64,000 nt of DNA from NCBI GenBank assembly GCA_007748055.1, contig CP036279.1, forward strand, positions 2,108,001-2,172,000. Direction: 5' to 3'. Positions 57,142 through 64,000 of the stretch are shown here, piece after piece; the stretch's first letter is position 1, and each line of letters starts with the position of its first letter. This stretch comes from Kolteria novifilia (lineage in GTDB: Bacteria; Planctomycetota; Planctomycetia; Kolteriales; Kolteriaceae). Both the position numbers and the translations under genes were made by a program. The notes beneath the pieces are model-generated. The model was not told the DNA's origin. It was given only the letters and a program-made list of their open reading frames with translations, and did no database searches.

Positions 57142-57801
57142 TTACGCCTCTTGGAAGAAGTCGCCGACGTCGCGGCCAAGGGCGCGGGAGATCCGGTACA
57201 GGGTTTCGACCGACGCGCTGTTCTTGCCGAGCTCGATCTGACTGAGGAAACCGACGGACAATCCGGTGCGTTCGGCCATCTCGGCGAGCGTGAGGTTGTG
57301 GCTCTTTCGCTCTTCGCGAATCTTCTCGCCGATGCGCCGCTGTAGCTCCGTCGCGGTGAGCCGCAGGAGTCCCTTGGCTTCGAGGGCTTTGTCGACCGAG
57401 GCGGCCAGATCGCCGATCTTGATCGGTTTGCTGAGGAAGTCCGCCGCCCGTTCGCGGAGACTGATGACCGCGGCGTCGAGCGAGGGGCGTCCCGTGATGA
57501 CGATGACCGCGGCGTCCCGGTCGTACTGCTCGACGAGCTTCATCAGTGTTTGGCCGTCGACATCGTCGTTGTCGAGGTAGTAGTCGAGCAAGATGATGTG
57601 GTGATGGCGGGCCTTGAGCTTCTTTTCGAAGCTGGCGAGCGTGCTCGCGACGTCGACATCGAATCCGCGCTTGGCGAAGTACTTCTTGTAGGTCTCGACG
57701 TAGGTTGGCTCGTCGTCGACGGTCAGGAGCCGCAAGCCGTCGTAGATCTGCTCCTGATCGTCGCTCGAGGGATCAGGAGTCGTTACCTCGGAAGTCTTCA
57801 T
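57142..57801 (-). CDS. Response regulator receiver fused to an XRE-type helix-turn-helix
   Basis: 219 residues. The receiver domain (about residues 22-140) has the acidic pair D29-D30, phospho-acceptor D73 in LLDYYLDND, T103 and K125 (SKPIK), so phosphorylation should work. The C-terminal domain (about 155-215) is an XRE/Cro HTH: IGEKIREERKSHNLTLAEMAERTGLSVGFLSQIELGKNSASVETL. Joining a receiver to an XRE domain is rarer than OmpR or NarL types. No histidine kinase is near, so the partner is elsewhere. It converges on the AAA-HerA operon with only 19 bases between the stop codons; whether it controls it is unknown. Confidence 0.85.
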   Translation of the reverse strand: MKTSEVTTPDPSSDDQEQIYDGLRLLTVDDEPTYVETYKKYFAKRGFDVDVASTLASFEKKLKARHHHIILLDYYLDNDDVDGQTLMKLVEQYDRDAAVIVITGRPSLDAAVISLRERAADFLSKPIKIGDLAASVDKALEAKGLLRLTATELQRRIGEKIREERKSHNLTLAEMAERTGLSVGFLSQIELGKNSASVETLYRISRALGRDVGDFFQEA

Positions 57802-57962
57802 CGCACGGCCTTTTCGTTCACGGTGGAGACTGAGCGTATCCAGCTCCCCGCGTCATCTTCGGGTTTTTTCATTCGATCATTTGGCCGCGGGCGAGGCGGC
57901 CCCTTACCACGTCGAGTCTTCGCAAGACGTTCACGTTGATGCCGGGCGACGCGTTGCTGAGC

Positions 57963-58069
57963 CTAGAGCTGCGTCAAACGCTAAATTTCGGGTGTGAACC
58001 CACGATCGCTCTTCACTGGCTGACAAGCAGCCGGTAACACCCAAGAAATTGGATGGACCAGTGCACTAG
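57963..58069. repeat. CTAG-ended palindromic element, copy F (107 bp)
   Basis: Left end CTAGAGCTGCGTCAAAC, right end GGATGGACCAGTGCACTAG, central hairpin at 58014-58036 (arms CACTGGCTG and CAGCCGGTA, loop ACAAG). The right CTAG holds the TAG stop codon (58066-58068, minus strand) of the PQQ-propeller gene, as copies A and B do for their neighbours. Confidence 0.85.
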
Positions 58070-59568
58070 TTCGCCGCGGCACCTTTCGGCGCCGTCTTCG
58101 CGGAAACCGTTCCCTTGGCGTTGGTCAGGTCGTAGCAAACGACGCTGTCTCGCAAGCGAACGTACAGCTTGCCGTCGGCCAGGGCCGGTGTCGAGCAGAG
58201 CAGGGGACCGGCTTTGACGACTTTGTTCTGAAAGATCGACTGGGCCTTCTCCGGGTCGACCCCCTCGCTACCGAGGCCCACGAGTTTGCGGATGACGTCC
58301 TCGCTGGCCAATCGACCCTCGGGCCCGACCCGGGCTTCGATGAGCGGCTCGAAGCGTTCGTCGCTCGCTTCAAAGATGAGGATGCCCTCCATCGCGTAAA
58401 TGACTTTGTTGTCGCCGGCGAGCAGGGACGTGTAGCGCGGCTTGGCGTAGTCGAGCGTCGTGCGCCAGTGAGCCTTGCCTGTTTCGAGGTCGACGGCGGC
58501 GAGTCGCCGTTCCCCTTGGACGAAGACATTCTTGCCGACGATCACCGGGCTGCTCCCGGAGTCCGAAAGCCCTTGGTAGACCCAGGCCGGCTCGGCTTTG
58601 TCTTCCTGGAGCTTGAAGCAACGCAAGCCCTTCTTGCGGCTGCCGCCGTAGGTGATCATCATGTCGCCGCTGATGACGGGGGAGGACTGGTTGGCCATCG
58701 ACTCGACCCGCCAGCACTCCCGTCCGGTCTTCGGTTCGACGCAGACGGTCTTGTCACCGCCGATATTCGCGATGATCCGCTTGCCCTTGGGGCCGTCCCA
58801 GAAGACGGGGCTCGAGTGGTACATCCGCGCGCTGTCGCCTTCGAGTTGCCAGAGAACCTTGCCGCTCTCGGCGTCGAGTCCGCAAAGGGTTCCGACTTGA
58901 GCGACGGCGACGCCGTCAACGACCGCAAAGGAGGACATGAAGAACTCGTCATGGAAGTCGCCGGGGATCGTCGTCTCCCAGACCAGATCGCCGCTCTTGG
59001 CGTCGAAGCAACGAGCCTTCCGCGCGGCGCTGGCGATGTAAACCTTCCCGTCGACGGCCGCCGGCGTTCCGGAATGGACGAAGCGCGTGTACGAGGAGGG
59101 ACGGGTGTCTTTCCAGACGACCTTGCCCGTGGCCGCGTCGAGGCAGTGCAGGAACTCTTCGAAACGGTAGAAGCGCGTTCCCATTTCGAAGTCTTCCTTG
59201 CGCCGGTTGACTTCGTACTCCTTGTACTCCTCGGCGGTGAGGTGGCCGCGCTTGTCGGGAGGAAGCCAGGGGAATTTTCGCTTCGGCGGTTCCGTCTCCT
59301 CGAGCTTGATCCGCTGATGCGAGTAGAGATAGACCTTGCCGTCGGCGATGACGGGGCTACTCCAGCCACCTTCGAACCCGGAGGGGACATCGTCGTACTT
59401 CCAGGTCGGAAGCAATCCTTCTTTTGGCAGGCTTTCGATGAGTGGGGGGGAGGTCGGCGCGACGCCATCGCGGAGTGGACCACGCCATTGATTCCAGTCG
59501 GCGGCTTGCGATTCCCAGGAAAGACTGAGCGTTCCCAGAAGGGCAAGGGCGGCAAAAGTCGGTCTCAT
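58066..59568 (-). CDS. Secreted PQQ-type beta-propeller (BamB-like) protein
   Basis: 500 residues with a signal peptide ending at SWESQAAD. The body is repeated WD/PQQ-like blades: VYLYSHQRIKLEE, LHCLDAATGKVVWKDTRP, VDGKVYIASAARKARCFDAKSGDLVWE, VEPKTGRECWRVESMANQSSPVISGDMMITYGG, AAVDLETGKAHWRTTLDYAKPRYTSLLAGDNKVIYAMEG, each with the A-x-D-x-x-x-G-x-x-x-W pattern. Such proteins are very common in planctomycetes and are probably structural or binding modules in the periplasm; no active-site residues for PQQ dehydrogenase are obvious. The start ATG has a perfect AAGGAGG upstream. The stop codon is part of repeat element F. Confidence 0.82.
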   Translation of the reverse strand: MRPTFAALALLGTLSLSWESQAADWNQWRGPLRDGVAPTSPPLIESLPKEGLLPTWKYDDVPSGFEGGWSSPVIADGKVYLYSHQRIKLEETEPPKRKFPWLPPDKRGHLTAEEYKEYEVNRRKEDFEMGTRFYRFEEFLHCLDAATGKVVWKDTRPSSYTRFVHSGTPAAVDGKVYIASAARKARCFDAKSGDLVWETTIPGDFHDEFFMSSFAVVDGVAVAQVGTLCGLDAESGKVLWQLEGDSARMYHSSPVFWDGPKGKRIIANIGGDKTVCVEPKTGRECWRVESMANQSSPVISGDMMITYGGSRKKGLRCFKLQEDKAEPAWVYQGLSDSGSSPVIVGKNVFVQGERRLAAVDLETGKAHWRTTLDYAKPRYTSLLAGDNKVIYAMEGILIFEASDERFEPLIEARVGPEGRLASEDVIRKLVGLGSEGVDPEKAQSIFQNKVVKAGPLLCSTPALADGKLYVRLRDSVVCYDLTNAKGTVSAKTAPKGAAAN

Positions 59569-59982
59569 GGTTCCTCCTTGGTAGGTTGACCCATGATTCT
59601 AGCAAGATTGAGTCGTCGCGGGGTAGGGCTACCCTCGCTTATCTCGGGAACTTCTGGTCGATCTTCAACCAGAGCCTGGGCGATCCGAAACCAACTCTCC
59701 TCCCTTCGCCAACCAGACTCTCGCGCTGATCCCGCTAGCCTCCCGCGAAGGGCCTGCCGATTTGCTTCCGGGGAGAAACGGGCGACGCGATTCGCGAATT
59801 AGCGGTTTTCGCTGTTTCCACCGGTCTTCGTTCGTCAGGCTCCGTCGCCATCGGAGCTTGGAGGCGGCTCTTCGGAGGCTCATGAACGCGACTGGCACGG
59901 GACATGCTGATTGATCCTCCATGCATCGGCGGAACGCTCAACCAAGAGTCGAGAGCGCGAGACCGTCGAGGAGAGGAGCGAA
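59569..59982. other. Divergent spacer, no gene seen
   Basis: About 414 bases between the PQQ-propeller gene and the CsbD-like gene, which point away from each other, so both promoters should lie here. No clear hairpin, repeat or operator was recognised. Confidence 0.5.
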
Positions 59983-60183
59983 ATGATGAACTGGGATCAA
60001 ATCAGAGGCAATTGGAAGCAGTTCCGAGGACAGGTCCGCCAGAAGTGGGGCAAGCTCACCGACGACGACATGGAGATGATTCGGGGCCGCCGGGAAGAAC
60101 TCGCTGGCAAGCTTCAGAAGAAGTACGGCTACGCCAAGGACGAAGTCGAGCGGGAAATCAACGAGTTCGAACGCAGCCTCTAA
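59983..60183 (+). CDS. CsbD-family stress protein
   Basis: 66 residues: MNWDQIRGNWKQFRGQVRQKWGKL then DDDMEMIRGRREELAGKLQKKYGYAKDEVEREINEFER is the full CsbD-like pattern of two amphipathic repeats. CsbD proteins are small, abundant under stress (in Bacillus a sigma-B target) and of unknown molecular role. GAGAGGAG precedes a double ATG; the first is used. The neighbouring small membrane gene (60338) also belongs to a class that is often induced in stress, so the two may share regulation. Confidence 0.85.
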   Translation: MMNWDQIRGNWKQFRGQVRQKWGKLTDDDMEMIRGRREELAGKLQKKYGYAKDEVEREINEFERSL

Positions 60184-60337
60184 CAGGGCTCTCAACTGCA
60201 TCGACGGCTTCGTGATGGAAGTCGTCGTATCGCCGTGGCGTCATGAGCGGTCCGTCGGAGACGCGATCTCCTGCCATCGTCCTTCGGCGGACTGCTCTTT
60301 CTCTCCCCGATCCAAACTCGAAATCGAGGTATGTGTC

Positions 60338-60493
60338 ATGCTTGGATGGATCATCCTTATCGTCCTTATTCTTCTTCTCTTGGGAGCCGTGCCGACTTGG
60401 CCTCATAGCCGCGGTTGGGGATATGGCCCCTCCAGCGGGATCGGCGTCGTTCTCCTTGTCGTCCTGGTTCTCGTGTTGATGAAGGTCGTTTGA
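60338..60493 (+). CDS. DUF3309 small membrane protein
   Basis: 51 residues: MLGWIILIVLILLLLGAVP, then TWPHSRGWGYGPSSG, then LLVVLVLVLMKVV. Two short membrane helices flank the TWPHSRGWGYGPSGG-type motif that defines DUF3309. Function unknown; small proteins of this kind are commonly found next to CsbD in bacteria and may be stress-related. The ATG at 60338 has GAGGT upstream. Convergent with the ABC-type membrane gene, with the 17-base hairpin 60552-60568 between them. Confidence 0.8.
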   Translation: MLGWIILIVLILLLLGAVPTWPHSRGWGYGPSSGIGVVLLVVLVLVLMKVV

Positions 60494-60551
60494 GACCCTC
60501 GGCGGACAACTTGGAGGGAAGCTCTTGGTGATCGAGAGGCGAACCCCGCGT

Positions 60552-60568
60552 GCCCACGGGGCGTGGGC
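60552..60568. repeat. GCCCACG hairpin (single)
   Basis: GCCCACG-GGG-CGTGGGC, a perfect 7-bp stem with the same arms as the tandem set at 4371-4453. It lies between two convergent genes, where it could end both transcripts. Confidence 0.7.
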
Positions 60569-60601
60569 TAGGCACTCAAGATGGATGATGGGGTGAGTCG
60601 G

Positions 60602-62191
60602 CTAGCGGGCGGCATGGCTCTTCTCGTACCACTGCCGCATGTCGGGATCGAAGGTGCGGGTCGTGGTCCGCAGGAGGACGAAGGCGCAGCCGGTCCAGAA
60701 GATCGAACTCGCGAGAAACGCGATGAGGTGAAAGGGCCGCGTTGCCGCGAAGTAGACCATCCCAGGGGGAAGGAGTCGGGCGATCGTGACGTAGCCGTTG
60801 GCCCCCAATCCCCAGGTGACAAGCGGCAGGACGACCGACATGCCAAATCCGATGGTGGTGCTCCCCGCGCTGCGAGCGAAGGCGCGGAAACCGACAGCGA
60901 ACGAAAGCCCCACCATCGAGATTCCCGCGAGAATCGCACAGAAGGCTTGAGCCAATGGATACCGGCCCGCCGCGACCCCCGCGAACCAAAGCAGGCAGGC
61001 GGCGAAGAAGTAGCCGCGGCCGCGATGCCAGGAAGCGGCCCACGAGGCCCTGAGGTAGTCCGACGCGTCGAGCTTTGTGAGCAAGAGGAGCTCGAGCCGT
61101 TTGCAGCGATCGGGAATGCTGCTGTCCCAAAGCCCATATTGGTAGACCGCCGGCACCGAGGCGAGCAGCGCCAAGACGGTGGTCAAGCCAGCGACTCCCC
61201 CGGCCATTTCGAAGATCTGGAAGATGCGGGTTCCCAGCCAACTCGGCCACTGATCGCTCAGGGTGAGGTAGCTCGCGTAGAGAATCGAGACGCCGATCGA
61301 TAGCCACAGATTGATTCGGCCGGGATATTGACTCACCCTTCGGACCGCCCACCAACTCAGCGGGTGCATGCCGATCTTGCCCCGCTTCGATGAACCGGCG
61401 CTTCGACGCGGTCGGTAGTGCTCGTCGAGGTAGTGGCCCTTCAGCCGAAAGGCGGTCCGAAGCACGAGGAGGACGAGGACCCCGGCGACGACGGTGTGGA
61501 CGACGATGATGCGGTCGAACACGGTGGGGTCTTGGGCTCGCGCCAGTTCGTGGATCAGGGCGAACGGGTTGTTGGCGTTGAACCAGAGAAACCCGCCGAT
61601 CACCCACTCGCCGACGCCGAAGGGGATGGCCGCGAGCCAACGCGAGGTGTACTCGCCCGCGAGTCCTCCCACGACTAGATAGACGAGCACCATCACCAGG
61701 GAAAAACGCTCTCCCCACGTCCTGACGATAACGGACTCGTAGGCCCACCACGTCAGCGCCAATCCGGTGAAGCATCCCCAAAGTAATGCGATCGCGACGA
61801 GGAGGGAGACTTCCAGGCCATCGAGCCATCCGAAGGCGACGGCGCCGGCGAGGAGGGGAAGGGCACTGGCGACGAGAAACGCGAGTTGGACCACCCCCAC
61901 CAGTTGCTCGCCCAGCATAAGGGCGGGCGGATGAACGGGGCTGAGAAGCAGCGGTTCCAGCGATCGGCTCTTTGGCAACTGGGAGAGTCGCCAACCAAGG
62001 ACGAGGGCTCCTTCGACGATGCCGGCGATCAGAAGGGTGTAGCCGAGACGTTCGACAAGGAAGCGGTCTTGTCCATGCCCGAAGAGGACCAGCACCGCGC
62101 CCACGGTGGCGATGTGGATCGCGACAAGTCGACGGAAGACCCGCTGGCGGTTCAGGGAGCGTCCGGCATGTTCGAAGATGGGAAGAATCAT
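60602..62191 (-). CDS. Multi-pass membrane protein, ABC-2 type permease-like
   Basis: 529 residues with about 12 membrane helices in two halves joined by a charged loop (RLKGHYLDEHYRPRRSAGSSKRGKIGMHPLSWWAVRR). The start MILPIFEHAGRSLNRQRVFRR is typical of planctomycete ABC-2-like permeases, in which a cytoplasmic helix precedes the first membrane span; RSLEPLLLSPVHPPALMLGEQL and CKRLELLLLTKLDASDYLRASWAASWHRGRGYFF show the two matching L-E-L-L-L-x-x-P/K-L loops, one per half. No ATPase gene is adjacent. It may export a lipid, glycan or peptide, but nothing fixes the substrate. The family call is from pattern only. Confidence 0.6.
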   Translation of the reverse strand: MILPIFEHAGRSLNRQRVFRRLVAIHIATVGAVLVLFGHGQDRFLVERLGYTLLIAGIVEGALVLGWRLSQLPKSRSLEPLLLSPVHPPALMLGEQLVGVVQLAFLVASALPLLAGAVAFGWLDGLEVSLLVAIALLWGCFTGLALTWWAYESVIVRTWGERFSLVMVLVYLVVGGLAGEYTSRWLAAIPFGVGEWVIGGFLWFNANNPFALIHELARAQDPTVFDRIIVVHTVVAGVLVLLVLRTAFRLKGHYLDEHYRPRRSAGSSKRGKIGMHPLSWWAVRRVSQYPGRINLWLSIGVSILYASYLTLSDQWPSWLGTRIFQIFEMAGGVAGLTTVLALLASVPAVYQYGLWDSSIPDRCKRLELLLLTKLDASDYLRASWAASWHRGRGYFFAACLLWFAGVAAGRYPLAQAFCAILAGISMVGLSFAVGFRAFARSAGSTTIGFGMSVVLPLVTWGLGANGYVTIARLLPPGMVYFAATRPFHLIAFLASSIFWTGCAFVLLRTTTRTFDPDMRQWYEKSHAAR

Positions 62192-62357
62192 CCGGCGTCC
62201 GTGATGGTATTTCTCGTGTCGGTCGTGCTCGCCGGCAAGGGATCACGAGCGGGCCCGGGCATCTTTAGTGTAGCTTTCGCACGGTGGATTGGGATGATCG
62301 GGACAGATCCGACCCCGCCGGGGGGAAAGACGAACGAGTGTTCACGGGCACTGCTTC

Positions 62358-63767
62358 ATGAGTTCCACTTGGCGTCGTCGGTCGATTCTCGCGGCGATCG
62401 TCGTTGTCGGAGTGGTCGATCGCTGGCCTGTCGTCGCGACCGAGCAAACGCACCTGGATGAGGAATACTCGATTCGGCAGCACGACACCGGGAGCCTTCG
62501 CGTCATGCTCTCGGAGTGGTACGGTCATCCCTTCATCAACGTGATCGGCTACGCCTCTTCGCGCCTTTTTTGGCCGATTGCGGGCGAATATGCCCTCTGG
62601 GCGGCCCGTTTTCCGAACTTTTTGGCCGGATTACTGACGATTCTCGTCGTTTTTCGACTCATTCATCGCCGTGTCGGCCCCGAAGCGGCCCTTTTCGGCG
62701 CCCTGATGATCGCGATCCTGCCCCAGCATGTCCTCTGGTCCGGTTCCATGAGGGGATACGCCCCGCTAATGCTCTTCGCGGTCCTCGCGAGCGACTATCT
62801 CTTCGTCGCGACCGAGTCGGGACGAGCCCGGGATTGGGTCGGATACAGCGCCGCGGCGACTTGTGAGATCTGGACTCATCCGGTCTCGGGCGTCTTGCTC
62901 ATCGGCCACTTCGTCTATCTCGGGATCGTATCACTTTGGAATCGGAACCGACGACTTTTCGCTGGAGGCTTGATCGCGTTTAGCGTCGCTGGAATTCTTG
63001 GGGTCGCCTTCTGGGTGACGCCCCTGTTTCTGATCGACAACCAACTGGCCCAGTGGATCCGCGGCGACGGCAGCCCTCGGATGGAAGACTTCTTCTTCAA
63101 CACCCTCTACTGGGCGGTTCGGAAGAATCTCTCGCCGCCGCTGTGTTGGCATGCCGAGTCATCCTATTTCGTCGCCCTCGTTGCCATTTGCGTCTTGGGG
63201 AGCTTGCGCGGCGCGATTCGCGACCGGCTCTACCAGATGGTCGTCGTCCTTTCAGTCGTTTCGTGGCTGGTGTTGGAGATCAACCCCCCGGGGCTGTTCG
63301 ATCCACGCTACGTCTTGTTTCTCTTACCACTGCACGTGGTCTTCGTGGCGGTCTGTCTCGGCTATCTTCCTATTTTTCGCGGCGAGTACCGCTGCTCGCG
63401 ACTCGGAGACGTCCTGTTCGGGACGCTCGGCGCGGTGGCTGCCGTTCAACTTCTCGCGATGGGGCTCGTCCCGTGGAGCGGGGGCGAAGGGCCCTCCCAT
63501 GCGGTCGCGAGTTGGTTGATTCGGGGGATTCCCTGGTCGGCGATCGCCGGCATCTTTCTGGCATGCTGGTGGCCTGTCTCGAGTCGACGAATCGGGATGA
63601 TGACGGTTCCCTTGGGGCTCGCGTTGCTGATGACGCTCTTGATGGCGTTAGATAAGCTTGCGACCACGGACACCGTGTACGCGGGGATCGGACTGCTGAT
63701 TGTCGCGGAATTGATTCATTCACGCGATTTGTGGCCTTCGGTACTCAAGCGACGGTGCGTGTTGTAG
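62358..63767 (+). CDS. GT-C-type membrane glycosyltransferase-like protein
   Basis: 469 residues with about 11 membrane helices. After the first helix comes TEQTHLDEEYSIRQHD: the D-E-E motif in the first external loop is the position of the catalytic acidic pair in GT-C enzymes (PMT, ArnT, GT39/GT83 class). ALWAARFPNFLAGLLTILVVFRLIHRRVGPEAALFGALMIAILPQHVLWSGSMRGYAPLMLFAVLASDYLF is the usual second block. These enzymes move a sugar from a polyprenyl phosphate donor onto a lipid or protein on the outer face of the membrane. The exact role is unknown. No clear ribosome site precedes the ATG. It is divergent from the ABC-type permease gene. Confidence 0.7.
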   Translation: MSSTWRRRSILAAIVVVGVVDRWPVVATEQTHLDEEYSIRQHDTGSLRVMLSEWYGHPFINVIGYASSRLFWPIAGEYALWAARFPNFLAGLLTILVVFRLIHRRVGPEAALFGALMIAILPQHVLWSGSMRGYAPLMLFAVLASDYLFVATESGRARDWVGYSAAATCEIWTHPVSGVLLIGHFVYLGIVSLWNRNRRLFAGGLIAFSVAGILGVAFWVTPLFLIDNQLAQWIRGDGSPRMEDFFFNTLYWAVRKNLSPPLCWHAESSYFVALVAICVLGSLRGAIRDRLYQMVVVLSVVSWLVLEINPPGLFDPRYVLFLLPLHVVFVAVCLGYLPIFRGEYRCSRLGDVLFGTLGAVAAVQLLAMGLVPWSGGEGPSHAVASWLIRGIPWSAIAGIFLACWWPVSSRRIGMMTVPLGLALLMTLLMALDKLATTDTVYAGIGLLIVAELIHSRDLWPSVLKRRCVL

Positions 63768-63963
63768 ATTCTTTCATGTCCGGGGGCCGGGCGAAACGCG
63801 TCGTCCTGGGCGTCGAGCATCGTGAGGGCGTTCGCTCCGGCTCGGTGACTCGGACGATGCGACGCGGATCTTGATCGTCTCTTTCCGATCAAGGGTGCAA
63901 GGATCAACCAAGGGCGTGGAGGGCGGACGGCCTCATCCGTCGCCGCCTCCTCGAGGAGCCGCA

Positions 63964-64000
63964 ATGACCGAGTCAGATGAGAAGTGGACGCTGACGATCG
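63964..64000 (+). CDS. Partial gene, N-terminal 12 residues only
   Basis: ATG with GAGGAG nine bases upstream starts a frame reading MTESDEKWTLTI that runs off the right edge. Too little is present to identify a family. The ribosome site and start support a real gene. Confidence 0.5.
   Translation, partial: MTESDEKWTLTI

Noticed and set aside
57840-57880. T-run GGGTTTTTTC after CCCG...CGGG as a terminator
   Set aside because: Stem of four bases with a nine-base loop is too weak, and it lies upstream of the start of the receiver-XRE gene.

Overview
The window looks like a chromosomal segment of a planctomycete, probably of the Pirellula/Gemmata type. Reasons: a PSCyt1-DUF1549-DUF1553 cytochrome-like protein paired with a DUF1501 protein, two DUF1559 prepilin-like proteins, a DUF1080 protein, an oversized UvrA with extra ABC modules, PQQ-propeller and FHA-kinase proteins, high GC, weakly clustered genes on both strands, and many short hairpin repeats between genes. 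No rRNA, tRNA, phage module, insertion sequence or CRISPR array was recognised.

Layout. 1-10.5 kb: DUF1501/PSD1 pair, a DUF1353 protein, small proteins (one Imm17-like), a DCC thiol-disulfide protein, two secreted alpha/beta hydrolases, a GNAT acetyltransferase, a 621-bp repeat block bounded by a perfect 23-bp inverted repeat, and a secreted unknown. 10.8-17.7 kb: FAD monooxygenase, then TetR, RND adaptor and RND pump, with matching candidate operators. 17.8-26.5 kb: DUF1080, TIGR03032, a three-domain MFS/PlsC/AMP-ligase protein and two DUF1559 proteins. 26.4-27.5 kb: repeat-rich spacer with three tandem arrays, one small candidate gene and a clear terminator. 27.5-32.5 kb: UvrA-like protein with module order C-N-C plus a duplicated tail. 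33-37.5 kb: arsenosugar pair (ArsS and its peroxidase-like partner), then two tandem MFS paralogues. 37.7-45 kb: sugar-nucleotide epimerase, histone-deacetylase-like enzyme, FHA-kinase, DsbD-like reductase. 45-52.6 kb: DUF455 plus two dipeptide-type permeases with GTGA overlaps, GIN-domain lipoprotein plus serine hydrolase, COG2509 flavoprotein, a decayed zeta-toxin-like gene with a coupled small partner, and ClpS. 53-57.8 kb: a two-gene operon (winged-helix protein and a 1113-residue protein joining an AAA ATPase to a HerA-type translocase), facing a receiver-XRE regulator. 58-64 kb: PQQ propeller, CsbD, DUF3309, a multi-pass ABC-type membrane protein, a GT-C-like membrane protein and the first bases of another gene.

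The best candidates for something undescribed are: (1) the winged-helix/AAA-HerA operon, which has the build of a DNA-translocating defence or genome-maintenance machine; (2) a family of about 107-bp palindromic elements with CTAG ends that in three of the copies exactly supply the TAG stop codon of the neighbouring gene; (3) the 621-bp block with a perfect inverted repeat and 111-bp tandem units; and (4) the tetR-adaptor junction, where a terminator with the tetR stop codon in its loop, an overlapping reading frame and an operator-like palindrome all collide. All functions are inferred from sequence motifs read by eye; no database search was run.
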